Source of the DNA: Cyathus striatus
Lineage: Eukaryota > Basidiomycota > Agaricomycetes > Agaricales > Nidulariaceae
Reading direction: 5' to 3'
Length of the DNA stretch: 64,000 nucleotides
Assembly (NCBI GenBank): GCA_025738555.1
Contig: JAOVFP010000013.1
Location: 2,852,001-2,916,000 of the forward strand
In this document: positions 1 through 13,750 of the stretch, piece by piece
How positions within the stretch are numbered: position 1 is the first letter of the stretch
How the letters are laid out: the number at the start of each line of letters is the position of its first letter
Position numbers and translations under genes: made by a program
The notes under the pieces: generated by a model
Databases searched by the model: none
Told to the model about the DNA's origin: nothing
The model's input: only the letters and a program-made list of their open reading frames with translations

Positions 1-147
1 TCTGATAGCAAGTACACTCATAACCCTAACACTTTTCGCAAAGGCAAGTGTTCCGCAAAGTTCAACATCTGTACCTGTGGTGCCTGGTGGAGCAAAGTCG
101 CCACCAAGTACAACCTAGTACAACTGACAGGCAGTTGCAAAAGTTGA
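1..147 (+). CDS. C-terminal fragment of an unknown cysteine-containing protein
   Basis: Frame 1 is open from the window edge to a TGA at 145-147, giving 48 residues with four cysteines, a tryptophan pair (AWWSKVATKYN) and a Cys near the end (GSCKS). The composition resembles the end of a small secreted fungal protein, but I do not recognise a family and the start lies outside the window. An open frame this short could be chance, so confidence is low. Confidence 0.3.
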   Translation, partial: SDSKYTHNPNTFRKGKCSAKFNICTCGAWWSKVATKYNLVQLTGSCKS

Positions 148-572
148 CATTTGCAGGAATTTAAATGATTGTTTCATCGATAGAATCGATAACTACAGTG
201 GACATGCTAAGAGAGACATATCGAGACCAGACGATGCCATAAGAAAGAGAGATACGGAAGGAAGTGTGTATGGCTTTGATTGTATTTGTAATTCGTAATC
301 TAAGTAACTGGGACGGAGATCTGAAAATTTGAATACAGATCTGTCTGAATATTTGTATGTTGGCGCGGAGACTTGCCCAAGACCGTCCAACATGCTCTTC
401 CTTGACTTGGTGGGAACCAGGAAGTAGCCTATAATAAAACCCATACGATACTTTTCAGCGTCTTCTGAGCTACCATCACCTTCGCCCTGTTTTCGGCCTC
501 ATCTCAAGGCTCAACTGGTCGTTATCGTTCCAGAGGCTATCTACTCCCCATAAAGTATACTATACAACAGTT
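148..572. other. Intergenic region upstream of the SLC35F-type gene
   Basis: No convincing coding signal on either strand. The minus-strand frame at 193-444 has no homology I recognise and no splice support. It should hold the 3' end of the fragment to the left and the promoter of the transporter to the right. Confidence 0.5.
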
Positions 573-2345
573 ATGGCGTCACAGACACCGGTCGAAAGGG
601 ACTTCAAATATTCCAGTAGTGAGGGGCATGATGGGGAAATTGCTCCGGAAACCAAGGTCGAAGGTGGTCCACTCAAGCGTCCTGTCATTGTATACAGCTC
701 GCCCAAGGCCTTTGCAACGAGTGTCGTTGAACGATGGAAGAGTGTCTGGACTAGGCGCTTTATCATTTCTCTCCTTGCTGGGCAGCTAGTGTCATTATGT
801 ATCACTTGCACGAATGTCACTACGACAGAATTAGTAAACAGGAACTGGACACTATCTACTACGCAAGGATTCTTCTTGTGAGTTATTATCCGTGCCTGAT
901 TATTACTCCTGAAACTTACATTTACTACTTGTTAGGTACTTCACCTTGTTCTTGGTCTATACGCCGTACACGATCTATCAATGTACGGGCTGATCGTTAG
1001 GGCTCTCGTTATTTTTCCTGACTCAATTGTATTAGATGGGTTTAAGGGCTGGGGAACCATGATATTAAGAGATGGCTGGCGATGTAAGTCGCTACTCACT
1101 ATCGTGTATTTCGACTGACGTATCTTTGTAGACTTTCTTTTGGCCGCTTGTGACGTTGAGGGCAACTTCTTGGTTGTTAAGGTAAGAAATGTTCTTGGGG
1201 AAATTTTACGGGGAACTTACTGTGACAAGGCCTACCAATACACTGACTTGTTGTCGTGCATGCTTCTCGATGCGTGAGTACATATTGTTCCTATCTTTCC
1301 AGAGCATATTAAACATTTATTAGATGGGCAATTCCTGTCTGCATGTTCGTTTCCTGGATCTATATGAGGACCAAATATCACTGGACCCAACTGCTGGTAG
1401 GTCGCTCCCCGCAATGTTCTTCGCTATAATGCTGATTAGTTTCTGCAGGGGGTCTTTATATGTATCGGTGGACTTGGAATGCTTGTCGCGTCCGATGAGA
1501 TTACCCAGAAGAGCTGGGAAGCCCTAAACCGAGGAAAAGGCGATGCTTTCATGATTGCTGGTGCAACCCTCTATGGAATTAGTGAGTGTATCTTCGACCG
1601 GGTTAAAGTGCTGTAGTCCTAATGATGACCCCGCTTAGCCAATGCCAGTGAAGAGTTCCTTGTACGCAAGCGTCCTCTATATGAAGTTGTTGGCCAACTT
1701 GGAATGTGGGGATTCCTTATCAATGGCGTTCAGTCATCAGCGCTTGAATGGAAGGGAATGAGAGATGCTACATGGGATGGTGCAACTAGTGAGCATACAT
1801 TCAATACTGCATTACTTTTACTGCGTCTAATTCCTCTTGTAGTTGGACTTCTCTTTGCTTATACAGCAGCGATGCTGATATTATATACTGTTGCACCAAT
1901 GCTATATCGACTAGCTTCATCTGCTTACTTTAACCTTAGCCTTCTTTCCAGTGACTTTTATGGTCTTCTTTTTGGTAAGTTCTGTTAGACATCACTACAG
2001 ACGTGGACCTGACACACTACTTCAGGGCTTTTCCTCTATGTACGTATCTTCCTTTTGTTGCTTGTAGTTTTATACTGAATCGTTTGAAAAGCATTACAAT
2101 CCCTATTGGCTGTACTTTATATCCTTCGTGGTGATCCTTGCTGGACTCATCACATACTTTTGGCATGCTGCGCGTACGTGACCTTCTCTCTTCGTGGCCA
2201 GTGGAGTGGTTATCGAATACTGATGATACATGTTTTAGCGGAGGAACAAGGAATTCTTAATCCACAGGCTCCCTCCTATGTTACAAAAAGAGAAGAACGA
2301 CTGGTTTACGACGCAGAACAGGGTACCGAGGATATCCGTCCATGA
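573..2345 (+). CDS. SLC35F-type solute transporter (12 exons)
   Basis: Predicted polytopic membrane transporter of the drug/metabolite superfamily, SLC35F1/F2/F6 branch; the substrate is not settled for the fungal members. Exons: 573-877, 936-982, 1036-1083, 1132-1181, 1230-1273, 1324-1396, 1449-1581, 1639-1788, 1843-1974, 2026-2039, 2068-2173, 2239-2345. They sum to 1209 bases, about 402 residues, the usual family length. Family landmarks are visible: ACDVEGNFLVVKAYQYTD, LLDAWAIPVC, NASEEFLVRKRPLYEVVGQL and FNLSLLSSDFYGLLFGLFLY. An N-terminal cytosolic stretch of about 50 residues precedes the first helix. All junctions are GT-AG and keep frame. Exon 10 is only 14 bases. The stop TGA is at 2343-2345. 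I am sure of the family, less sure of function. Confidence 0.9.
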
Positions 2346-2584
2346 CGATGAGGGTTGGGATCGTCATCATGAATGGAATGCGATATACTATTTAGTATTT
2401 ACAATATTTTGTAACAAGCAGAGATGAGCAAAGTGATGTCCGTGTAACGAGTGTGTAAGCTTTGGATTGGTATGTACTTCCCTAGCAACTTACAGCGTGT
2501 GGAGAGATAAACATATTTAGTCGAATAAATACGAAGTAATGCATCATGTACAGTTGGGGGTGATATAGAAATGTCAAGTCGTCT

Positions 2585-3177
2585 TTACACGAGCCGTGGA
2601 GGATTCTTCTGTTGTTCTTCAAGTTGTCTTTGACGTTCTTTCTGCTCCCTCTCTCGTTGAAGACGATATTTTGCCAGTTTCTTGGAAAGAGGGATTAACA
2701 CAAGTCTATTAACATAATCAAAGCGAAACTCACCCGCTTCAAAGCTTGGGCAGTATTGAGGACAGAGTCGAGGGTGGCTTCAGTAAGTTCTGTCATCTGT
2801 AAAATGGTTAAAAAAGGAATAGAAGGGGAAAATAGAGAAGGACTTACACTATCGGCTGCGTGACTGGAGAATACAGCAATTTTCTCCTTCTCCTCAGGTG
2901 TAGGACCCGCCTCCCAGTTGCCCGACCAGTAATTTCTGTGAGCCAAAGGAGGAAAGCTACGATGATGGTGGGGCTCAGCAGAATGCCAGATATCTTGCGA
3001 TTCCGGTGCCTGTGGCTGTTGGACCTGAGGACGTCTGCAGTGGCCGAACTGGCGTTCGTTTGCGTCCTTGTACTTGAGGAACCAAGCGGCAGTTCCAGCA
3101 CCAATCAAGAACCAAATGAGGCGGCGAGGGCCGCGAAATCCAGCAGCAGCATGATGGAAGTGGTGGTAAGGATACAT
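2585..3177 (-). CDS. Small single-helix membrane protein, unknown function
   Basis: Starts at the ATG ending at 3177 (MYPYHHFHHAAAGFRGPRR) and stops at TAA 2585-2587. A short hydrophobic helix (LIWFLIGAGTAAWFL) follows the N-terminus. A polar Gln/Pro/His-rich stretch comes next, then an amphipathic segment (MTELTEATLDSVLNTAQALK) and a highly charged coiled-coil tail (KLAKYRLQREREQKERQR). Two short introns are supported by GTAAGT/CAG and GTGAGT/AAG sites. I do not recognise a named family. The layout suggests a membrane-anchored protein with a cytosolic coiled coil. The frame stays open far upstream of this ATG as low-complexity sequence, which I do not count as coding. Confidence 0.65.
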
Positions 3178-4002
3178 AGTAGGTGGGTGAGAGGTGAAGG
3201 AGAGAGAAACGACGGAGATGGGTTGGGATAGTGGGAGGGCATTGTATTTATGGAAAGGTGGGGGGTCAGAATACGAATAAGACCGGCAGTGTCGAGGACG
3301 GAGTGGATATGATACTAATACGGCCGGCAAAGTAAAGGGGCGCGTTACAGTAATCACGGGACGCGTGTGTGACGCGTTACGCGTGACGGCGGGAATACTT
3401 GAATGGTCTCCTGCCCCTACTGAAAATCGGCTGACGGACGCACGGAGAAAGAAAGCAGGCTTATAAATAGTGTTGGTGTGATTGACTGGGTTGGGAGGGG
3501 GCCTGGAGAGAGGCAGAAGGGGAAAAGGGGAGAGCCTGTGAAAAGTGTCAAGGATGGGTCGCGTGATACGGTCATATGGAATGTTGGGGAGAGCGACGGT
3601 GGGCAATTTTACGTGGCGGGTGGCAGAGGGTGATGTAGTGAGTGGTGGTGGTGGTAGTGTAGTAGTGTAGTATGCAAGTAGTAAAAGGAGTGCAGTGTAG
3701 TGTAACGGTAATGGAGTGATGTAGTGATGTAGCAATGTAGTTCATAATACTAGTAATATAGTAAATGTGGCATACTTAGTACTAGTAATGTAATGTAGTT
3801 GACTAGTAATATAGATGGTATTATAAAATGTACTAGTATTATACTAGCAAGTAAGTAATGTCCTAATGATTAGTTCATTTAGTGTTGTATCATCTATTCC
3901 TGTCACAACCATCTTGTTCATCTTCCCAACCACGACAGCGTAATAGTTAGTCTCGAGGACATCCCCGGCGTCGTCTGCTCTCTCCCCGCTGGGCCACTCT
4001 CA
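3178..4002. other. Divergent promoter region with short TAG/TACTAGTA-rich repeats
   Basis: Lies between the divergent small membrane protein and the LIM-RhoGAP gene. From about 3640 to 3870 the sequence is a degenerate run of GTAGTG and ACTAGTA-type units. The palindromic core ACTAGT recurs several times (near 3748, 3780, 3803 and 3830). Nearer 3350 there is a cluster of ACGCG words. No gene seen. Confidence 0.5.
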
Positions 4003-7000
4003 ATGTCCAAGGATCTCGTCGCCGCAGACCACGATCCCCAGCTGCCATGGTCTCGCTCCCAGCTCCATACCCTTTCCACCTCCCGCCTTCCACCCTCAGA
4101 CCCTAGAAACCCCCACTCCGCCCCTCCCGCCGACGCTGCCCGACTCCCCGACCGCACACAGCTCCCCACCAGATCCTCCACCGTACCTGATGCTGATCGT
4201 ACCCTCTCACCCAACCCCCCTCCTGCTCACTCCCGCAGCGACGATCTCAACCACTCGTCTCTCTCCGCTTCCCCCCCGACCTTCCTCTCCTCTTCCCCCC
4301 ACCCCAACAATATCTTTCTTCCTTCATCTTCTCCCTCCAACTCCCATCCAGACTCTTTCTCCTCCCGCCCCTCATCGCCCCCTCTCGCCAGCAAGCTTGG
4401 CCTTCCTCCTCCTCCTCATCCTCCTCTGCTGCTCATTCAGATGCCTCTACTAAACGAAACAGTGTCCTCTCTGTCTCTTCTAGCCACTCAAGCTCTTCTA
4501 CTCAGTCTGCCCAGCCAAGACCCCCTCCCACAGCCACCTCTTCCGCTTCCGCTTCCACCTCCACCTCCACCACTCTCGTCTCTGCGTAAGTCTCCCTGTA
4601 CCCCGCCTTCTTCCTCATCTTATCTTCCATCCTCCTTCAGAACATGTTCCGCCTGCGGAAAGCCTATGCAGGGCCCCTTCGTTCGTGCTCTTGGCACCGT
4701 ATTCCACCTCAACTGTTTCAAGTGCATGGTATGATACGCCCTTCTCCTGTGCGGCTCTGTCTCCCCCGTCCCCCCTTCTCACCTATATATACTTCTCCTC
4801 CAGGATTGCGGCGATGTCGTTGCCTCAAAGTTCTTTCCGATCGAGGGCACAGACGGGAAGCAACAACCTCTCTGCGAGCGTGATTACTTCCGACGCTTAA
4901 ATCTGATCTGCGCAAAGTGTGGTATGGCACTGCGAGGCAGCTACATCACGGCATGCAGTACGTTCCCTCAGCATCTATCCTCCACTATCCAACCCCTGCC
5001 AACACTATTTCATAGATAAGAAATACCATGTCGAACACTTTACCTGCTCCCTTTGTCCCACTCTCTTCGGGCCTCAGGATTCGTACTACGAGCATGATGG
5101 GGACGTTTTCTGCCATTTTCACTATTCAACCCGTTTCGCTACAAAGTGCGCTGGTTGCGGTAGTGCCATCCTCAAGCAATTTGTTGAGATCAACCGCAAT
5201 ATGCGCGATGAGTGTTGGCACCCAGAGTGTTACATGATCAACAAGGTATGCTGTCTTGGAGACTAAAATGTACTGCACTACCTTACCACCAACTCTCTCT
5301 TAGTTCTGGAATGTCAAAGTAGTTTCGCGAAGACCCACAAGCGCTGCCTCAACTGAAGGCGAAAATCAGGACCCTGCATATGTGGAAGAAGAACAGAGGG
5401 AAACTCCTGCGTCGTTAAAGGACAAGCAGACTCGAATGGAACAACAGGTGTATCGCATTTGGACGTGAGTCGTAATCTTCAAATGCTTCGATCTCAATTG
5501 ACAACGGCACGTAGCGTGCTCTCTGCCTTCGAAGAATCCAGTGCTGCATGTATCTCTGACATGCTTCGTCAAGTCAGCAATGGGCAATATCTCGATGCTA
5601 TTCGAATGGCAGAGAAATTCATTCTTCACGTCGAAGTCCTTTTCGGAACCATTGATGACCTCGAATTCCATTTTTCACGACTCAACATGAAAGGTCCCGT
5701 CCCTTTTCATTTTACTTTTAATTTTGCTGCTGACCGATATTATTGTCTTCAGGGATGTCCCATGTCCGCGAGGCCCGGATGCTCTGCCGGAAGACCGTCG
5801 AACTATTTACATTGCTCTCGCATACGCAAGAAACAGGCGCCCGTAGGATGGGTATGACGCAAGAGTTGCTCGCGCTTGTCACAGGTCTTGCACATTATCT
5901 CAAGATCCTCATTCGCATCGCTCTCACAGGCGCTCTCAAGTTGGAGAGGGACCAGAGTGTCCGCGATGCAATGTCTTCATTCTTAGATAAGCTCCACCTC
6001 TTGGCTGTGCAGGGCGGAAATCCTACCGCAAGACGGATGATCAAGGGCTCAAATGGAGAGTCCATCGCGCCAAATCCAAATAGCAACTACGGCACCCAAG
6101 GCGTCACGTATGGCTTCCGAAGTCTTTCTCCGGAAAACGCCGGCGAGTCACCATTCCGTGACGGCGGCAAGCTTTCTTCTTCAAATCCCCCGTCCGACTT
6201 ATGTGTCAAATGTAATCAAACAGTAGAAGAGGACTGCGTGCGCTTGGGAACATATCAACGTTGGCACTCACACTGCGTGCAGTGTGTGAAGTGCGGCAAG
6301 GTTGCAGCTGCCCATATTCCTGTAAAGGAACAACCCGCCAAGAGTAGCGATGAAAAGGAAGGGAAAGAGGTTCAACAGCCTCCCAAACTATCGACCGCCA
6401 GGAGGCCACCTGCGAATGTCAACTTCTTTGTATTTGACCCGGAGTCGATAAAAGAAACAAATTCGTTTGGCGAAGTTCCCACTGTTATTCTCTGTACTGA
6501 CCATGCACATCCTGGTTGCCGGGGAGGTTTCCAGCCTGTTCAACGGTTGGAACAATATGCATTCTTGCTCAATGTTGCCCTACGACGACTGTATTTGTTG
6601 TTGAAGAAGCAAGGCGTGGTGCCATTATCCCCTGGTGAGCTTCATGGATCTTCTAGTATTATTTTCTATATTCATACCTTCCAGTTGCTTCTCTTCACGG
6701 GGATTCACAATCCTCCTCGGATCTATACCGTGGTTCGGGCGATATGATGAAGATGAAGTCGGTGCACCTTGACCGCAAGTTATCGGCTACGGCACACTTA
6801 CCAAAGCGATCCACCATCGTTGAGAGCCCCGCTGGAAGAAGTGTACATCCTTCGGAGGTGTTACATCCACAGCGACAGCAAGAGATGTCGACACCTCAGC
6901 CGCATCAATCACATATGACCAGCGCACAGAGCCAACAAGGTCAGCAAGTGCATGTGCATACGCACCACCATCATCATCATCAAGGTCAGACTGTGCAACC

Positions 7001-8786
7001 CGGCCAAAATTCCTTCCAACCATCCCCACCATCACAACATGCCCGGCCCAATCTAGGCAAACTTCCCACAGGATTCGATTCATCCAATCAGAATCTGCGA
7101 CCATCTATTGGGCGAAACAATACCGAGGTCAGGATTGTGGACGACAGCGCACCCAACTCGCCAGCCAAAGAAAATGAATCTCCGATACCTGGAGCAGAAC
7201 AAAGATTCACGTTGTCGGATATTCCTCATATGATGGCTGCTGCAAAGGCTCACGAAGAACAGAGTTCTTTGCCTCGTGATAACTCCACACCCTATATTGC
7301 GGAGCTTAGCGCATTAGAACTGGCCATTGTGAGGCATGCTGCAGTACTTCTTTTGTCACGGTCTCCGCTTAAAGACCAGTTCGATTTGGATGAGATCCTT
7401 GAGATGGTAGAGACTAAGAAGAGTGGATTTTGGAACAAGTTGTTCAAAGGTGACAAGAAAAATGTTAAAAAGAAAGGTTAGTCGTGTTTATTTTCTAATA
7501 CGGAAGGCGATCACTCATCGTTGAGATTGAAGGCGTATTTGGTGTACCCCTAGAACTTCTAGTAGAAAGAGAAGGCGCCGATTCTCTTCTGGGGACAACA
7601 GCCGCCACCATGAGAATACCCAGCTTCATTGACGATGTTATTTCTGCTATGAAAACGATGGGTTAGTAAATTGTTTATCATGCTTTTTTTTTTTTTAAAA
7701 AAAAAAAGCTAAATTACTTCATTCCAGATATGTCTGTAGAAGGCATATTTCGCAAAAACGGAAACATTCGTCGTCTAAAAGACTTAACTGATGCCATTGA
7801 TCGTGATCCGTCATCAGTGGATTTGACTCAAGATAACCCAGTGCAATTGGCAGCTCTTTTAAAGAAGTTTCTCCGTGATCTTCCTGATCCCTTGATGACT
7901 TTCAAGCTGCATCGCTTATTCATCGCTGCCCAAAGTATGTTGCTGCACTACATTTACAGGCTATTGTTTAATGAATTATTCAGATCTCTCACCAGATGAA
8001 GACCGCAAGCGCTATCTTCATCTCCTTTCTCTAATAATGCCAAAGAGTCATCGCGACACTATGGAGGTGCTATTTGTCTTCCTGAAATGGGTAGCTTCTT
8101 TTGCACACATGGATGCAGAAACCGGAAGTAAGATGGACTTGGGAAACCTTGCAACAGTTATATGTCCTAGCATTCTGTATGCACGCGGTCGAGATGCCAT
8201 GCGAGATGACACGTTTGGAGCTCTTCGTGTTGTGACATCCCTTCTTGAAAACCAGGATGAATTCTTCACAGTACCTGCGGAATTACTCCCTATTCTTCAT
8301 GATCAGGATTACTTCACTGGCTCTCTTGATTTGCCGTCGAAAGAGTTCTTAAAAAAGTGTGACAGCTATATGCGCTCTAAAGGAGGCTTGAATGGTCGGC
8401 CGCATCCTGGATCACCCTTCATTGGTCCAAATAACGGCAATGCAGCTCGCTATCCACCTTTGAACTCCCCCATAACAGAACGACCACCATTGGGTACACT
8501 TCTTTCTTCGGATCGCATAAGAGTACCACCTGCACAAATGCACGACGGTTATCTCCCTGCTCCGTCCGGATCTCCTTCCATACCGCAGGGAATGGTTCAG
8601 ACAATGCAACGCGGGCAACCTCCTGAGGATTGGCTAAATCAGCCCTTGCCACGGCCAACGAATTCCGGGACCAGTCAATCATCACGGCCTTCATCGTACG
8701 CTGGACAACCGAGGCCGAGCGGGGATCAGGCGCCCTATGGTCCAGGCATGAACGGCTATCCTTCTGCGGTTGGGCAGCGAACATAG
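4003..8786 (+). CDS. LRG1: LIM-domain Rho GTPase-activating protein, Lrg1/Rga1-like
   Basis: Predicted GAP for a Rho GTPase, probably Rho1, in cell-wall and polarity signalling. Order: disordered Ser/Pro-rich N-terminus; LIM1 (CSACGKPMQGPF onward, from about 4645); LIM2 (CAKCGMALRGSYITAC); LIM3-like zinc pairs (CAGCGSAILKQFVEI); a helical middle; a late zinc pair (CVKCNQTVEEDC, near 6202); then RhoGAP at about 7533-8290 with the arginine finger in EGIFRKNGNIRRL and the LKKFLRDLPDPL motif; then a disordered tail. Supported introns include 4586-4640, 4729-4803, 4958-5015, 5246-5303, 5465-5514, 5694-5752, 6635-6684, 7477-7532, 7662-7727 and 7935-7983. LIM pairs before and in the middle of the protein with a C-terminal GAP match Lrg1 rather than Bem3 or Rga2. 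The N-terminal frame is uncertain because of an apparent one-base slip near 4380. Confidence 0.85.
7684..7707. repeat. T13-A11 palindrome inside an intron
   Basis: A run of 13 T is followed directly by 11 A, flanked by GC on both sides, inside the intron at 7662-7727 of the RhoGAP gene. It could fold into a hairpin in the pre-mRNA, and it is also a site where polymerase or base-calling slippage is likely. Confidence 0.9.
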
Positions 8787-9306
8787 TCTGGACGTATAGT
8801 TCGCATTTGTTATCATCGGATAGTGCTCTCAGATAGCCTCTCACTCCTTTGCATTAGCTCTTTTTTGGCCTTTTCATGATCTGTAGTCTAACACATACGC
8901 TCTCTATATATTATTATCATGGACTAAACGCGGTACCTACGAGATACCCTTGCCGGGACTTTTCTGTGACTGAAAATAAAATCTTTGTGACATTAATTTT
9001 GCATTAATTACTTGTTATTTACAGGTTAGTAACACTGCATCCACGTGATCTAATATTTCAATGTGAAATATCATTTATGTGTCATTGGCCTGATTATTTA
9101 CCCAATATTTGACCTTATTATTACTTAAAGCCTATAGTATACATTTGGTAATCAACAACGGGAGATCATCGGTCCCATCGCCGAACGTACTTAGCTTGAT
9201 GTTTACTAATATGTAGTCCTTATTTGAATTTGAACCGTCCCCGAACGTCGAAGGTCTCTTCATCTAAATACGCATTATAATTCAGCCAGGGCTATAAATC
9301 GACATC
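8787..9306. other. Intergenic region between LRG1-like gene and nbp35
   Basis: AT-rich sequence with no open frame of note. It must hold the RhoGAP 3' UTR and the nbp35 promoter. No repeat or RNA gene seen. Confidence 0.5.
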
Positions 9307-10427
9307 ATGATTGCTGTACAATCTGCGCCAGGAATTCCGTCTATTCCGTCGAATGCTCCAGAGCATTGCCCTGTACGTTTTATTTCTACACTAACTTTAG
9401 TACTATTAACTTTATCTTCAGGGAACCGAATCTGATTTCGCGGGGAAGTCAGATGCATGCGCTGGTTGTGCCAATCAAGAGATATGTGCTTCAGGTGCAC
9501 CCAAGCTGCCTGATCCAGCACTCCCGTTTATTAAACAACGGATGTCTACTGTTAAACACAAGATATTGGTATTGTCGGGTAAAGGTGGCGTAGGCAAGTC
9601 TACATTTACTTCACAACTTGCTTGGGCGTTTGCTGCAGATGAGGATACCCAGGTATGCCATAACCATTTCTCCAATTGATCATACTAAGCATTATACATA
9701 GACTGGCATTATGGATGTTGACATATGTGGTCCCTCGATCCCTACAATATTGGGTATTGCATCTGAGCAGGTTCATGCCTCGTCTTCTGGGTGGTCTCCA
9801 GTTTATGTTCAAGATAACTTGGGCGTGATGTCTGTGGGATTTATGCTTCCATCTTCTAAAGACGCGGTCATGTGGAGAGGGCCTAAGAAAAATGGTCTCA
9901 TATCCCAGTTCCTAAAGGATGTAGACTGGGGTGATCTTGATTACCTTGTGGTTGATACTCCCCCAGGAACATCAGATGAACACCTTAGCGTTGTGCAGTT
10001 TCTGAAAGAAAGCGGAATAGATGGTGCCATTTTAATCACAACTCCTCAAGAGGTTGCTTTACAGGATGTTCGAAGAGAGATAGATTTCTGCCGCAAAGTT
10101 GGTGTTAGAATCATCGGGCTCGTTGAAAACATGGCTGGATTTGTTTGTCCAAACTGCAAGAACAAATCTCAAATATTTAAACCCACTACCGGAGGAGCTA
10201 AGAAACTTGCAGAAGAAACGGGAGTCGAATTGCTAGGCTCGGTTCCCTTGGATCCTAGAATTGGAAAGAGCGCCGATTATGGCGTCAGTTTTCTTGATGA
10301 ATATCCTGATAGTCCCGCTTCAACTGCCTATTTGGAAATAATAGAAAGTAAGAGTTATTCACATCGTCATTATTGTGTCTCACTGTACTTTATCCCATCA
10401 GGAATCAAGAATATCTTAGAAGAGTAA
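9307..10427 (+). CDS. nbp35: Nbp35, cytosolic Fe-S cluster assembly P-loop ATPase
   Basis: Scaffold NTPase of the cytosolic iron-sulfur assembly (CIA) pathway, acting with Cfd1. Exons 9307-9372, 9422-9652, 9702-10347 and 10402-10427. The N-terminus carries the four-cysteine cluster motif that separates Nbp35 from Cfd1: PEHCP, then [10 protein letters not shown] after 13 residues. The deviant Walker A is [11 protein letters not shown], followed by MDVDICGPS and the Walker B-like [12 protein letters not shown]. The C-terminal CXXC that binds the bridging cluster is FVCPNCKN. About 322 residues, normal for the family. All introns are GT-AG. The short last exon (RIKNILEE plus TAA) follows an intron with clear sites. 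The gene converges on the MAP kinase gene with a 190-base gap. Confidence 0.95.
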
Positions 10428-10617
10428 AATTTAAGGGGAAAATGACTAATTTGTGCTGATACCACATTCGCATTGTAGATATACTTAGTTGGAGGAGTGA
10501 ATTTCGTGCTTACTGGGCCATGTATTCAGAAATGTGCTTAAAGCTAAAAATGTAAAATCATTGCGGATACATATATCTAACTAACTTCATCAAAATAAAC
10601 ACCACCCGCGCAGAGAC

Positions 10618-13296
<2,679 letters not shown>

Positions 13297-13750
13297 TCTG
13301 CCGAATGCTTATAAGTATACAAGAATGTGGATTTAGCTTTGACTTCGGCCTTGCTATAAGGGATAGCTAGGATGGAAAACTTGAACCAAGACGCGACGAA
13401 CAGTTCAGACAGGAGTTATAGGATACTAGGTGGCAAGAAGCATAAGACGATAGTAATGAGAACAAGAATGACGTGAGGCTTCAACAACGGGTGAACAGCT
13501 TTCCAAACGATTGGCGATCCTGAATCTCCGATAAGTAACTTCAACTAAATGCAGATCTGATGGAAGACATAGTATTTTATATAAATTCTTATGTATGGTA
13601 CACATCCAGTGTAATTCAATAAAACTTCATGCTTCCCTTTTATAAGTATCCATATAAGTGGCAAGGCGATATGTATGGTATCCCAAATTACATGACTTCA
13701 TGGTAATGCTACAAATAAAATAATAAAGTACGAATCGACGCAGTACAATA
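13297..13750. other. Intergenic region between mpk1 and symplekin genes
   Basis: Upstream of mpk1 and downstream of the symplekin stop. No convincing coding sequence; minus-strand frames here overlap the symplekin end in other phases. Confidence 0.5.

Noticed and set aside
193..444. 83-codon minus-strand frame
   Set aside because: No splice signals, no family features, lies in a promoter.
878..1035. Apparent frameshift in the SLC35F gene after YTPYTIYQ
   Set aside because: An intron at 983-1035 (GTACGG...TTAG) joins CAA T to AT GGG and restores YQYGFKGWG, so no indel is needed.
3178..3735. Long minus-strand extension of the 2585-3177 gene
   Set aside because: Low-complexity His/Thr/Pro/Leu sequence typical of the repeat field; the methionine at 3177 fits a membrane protein start better.
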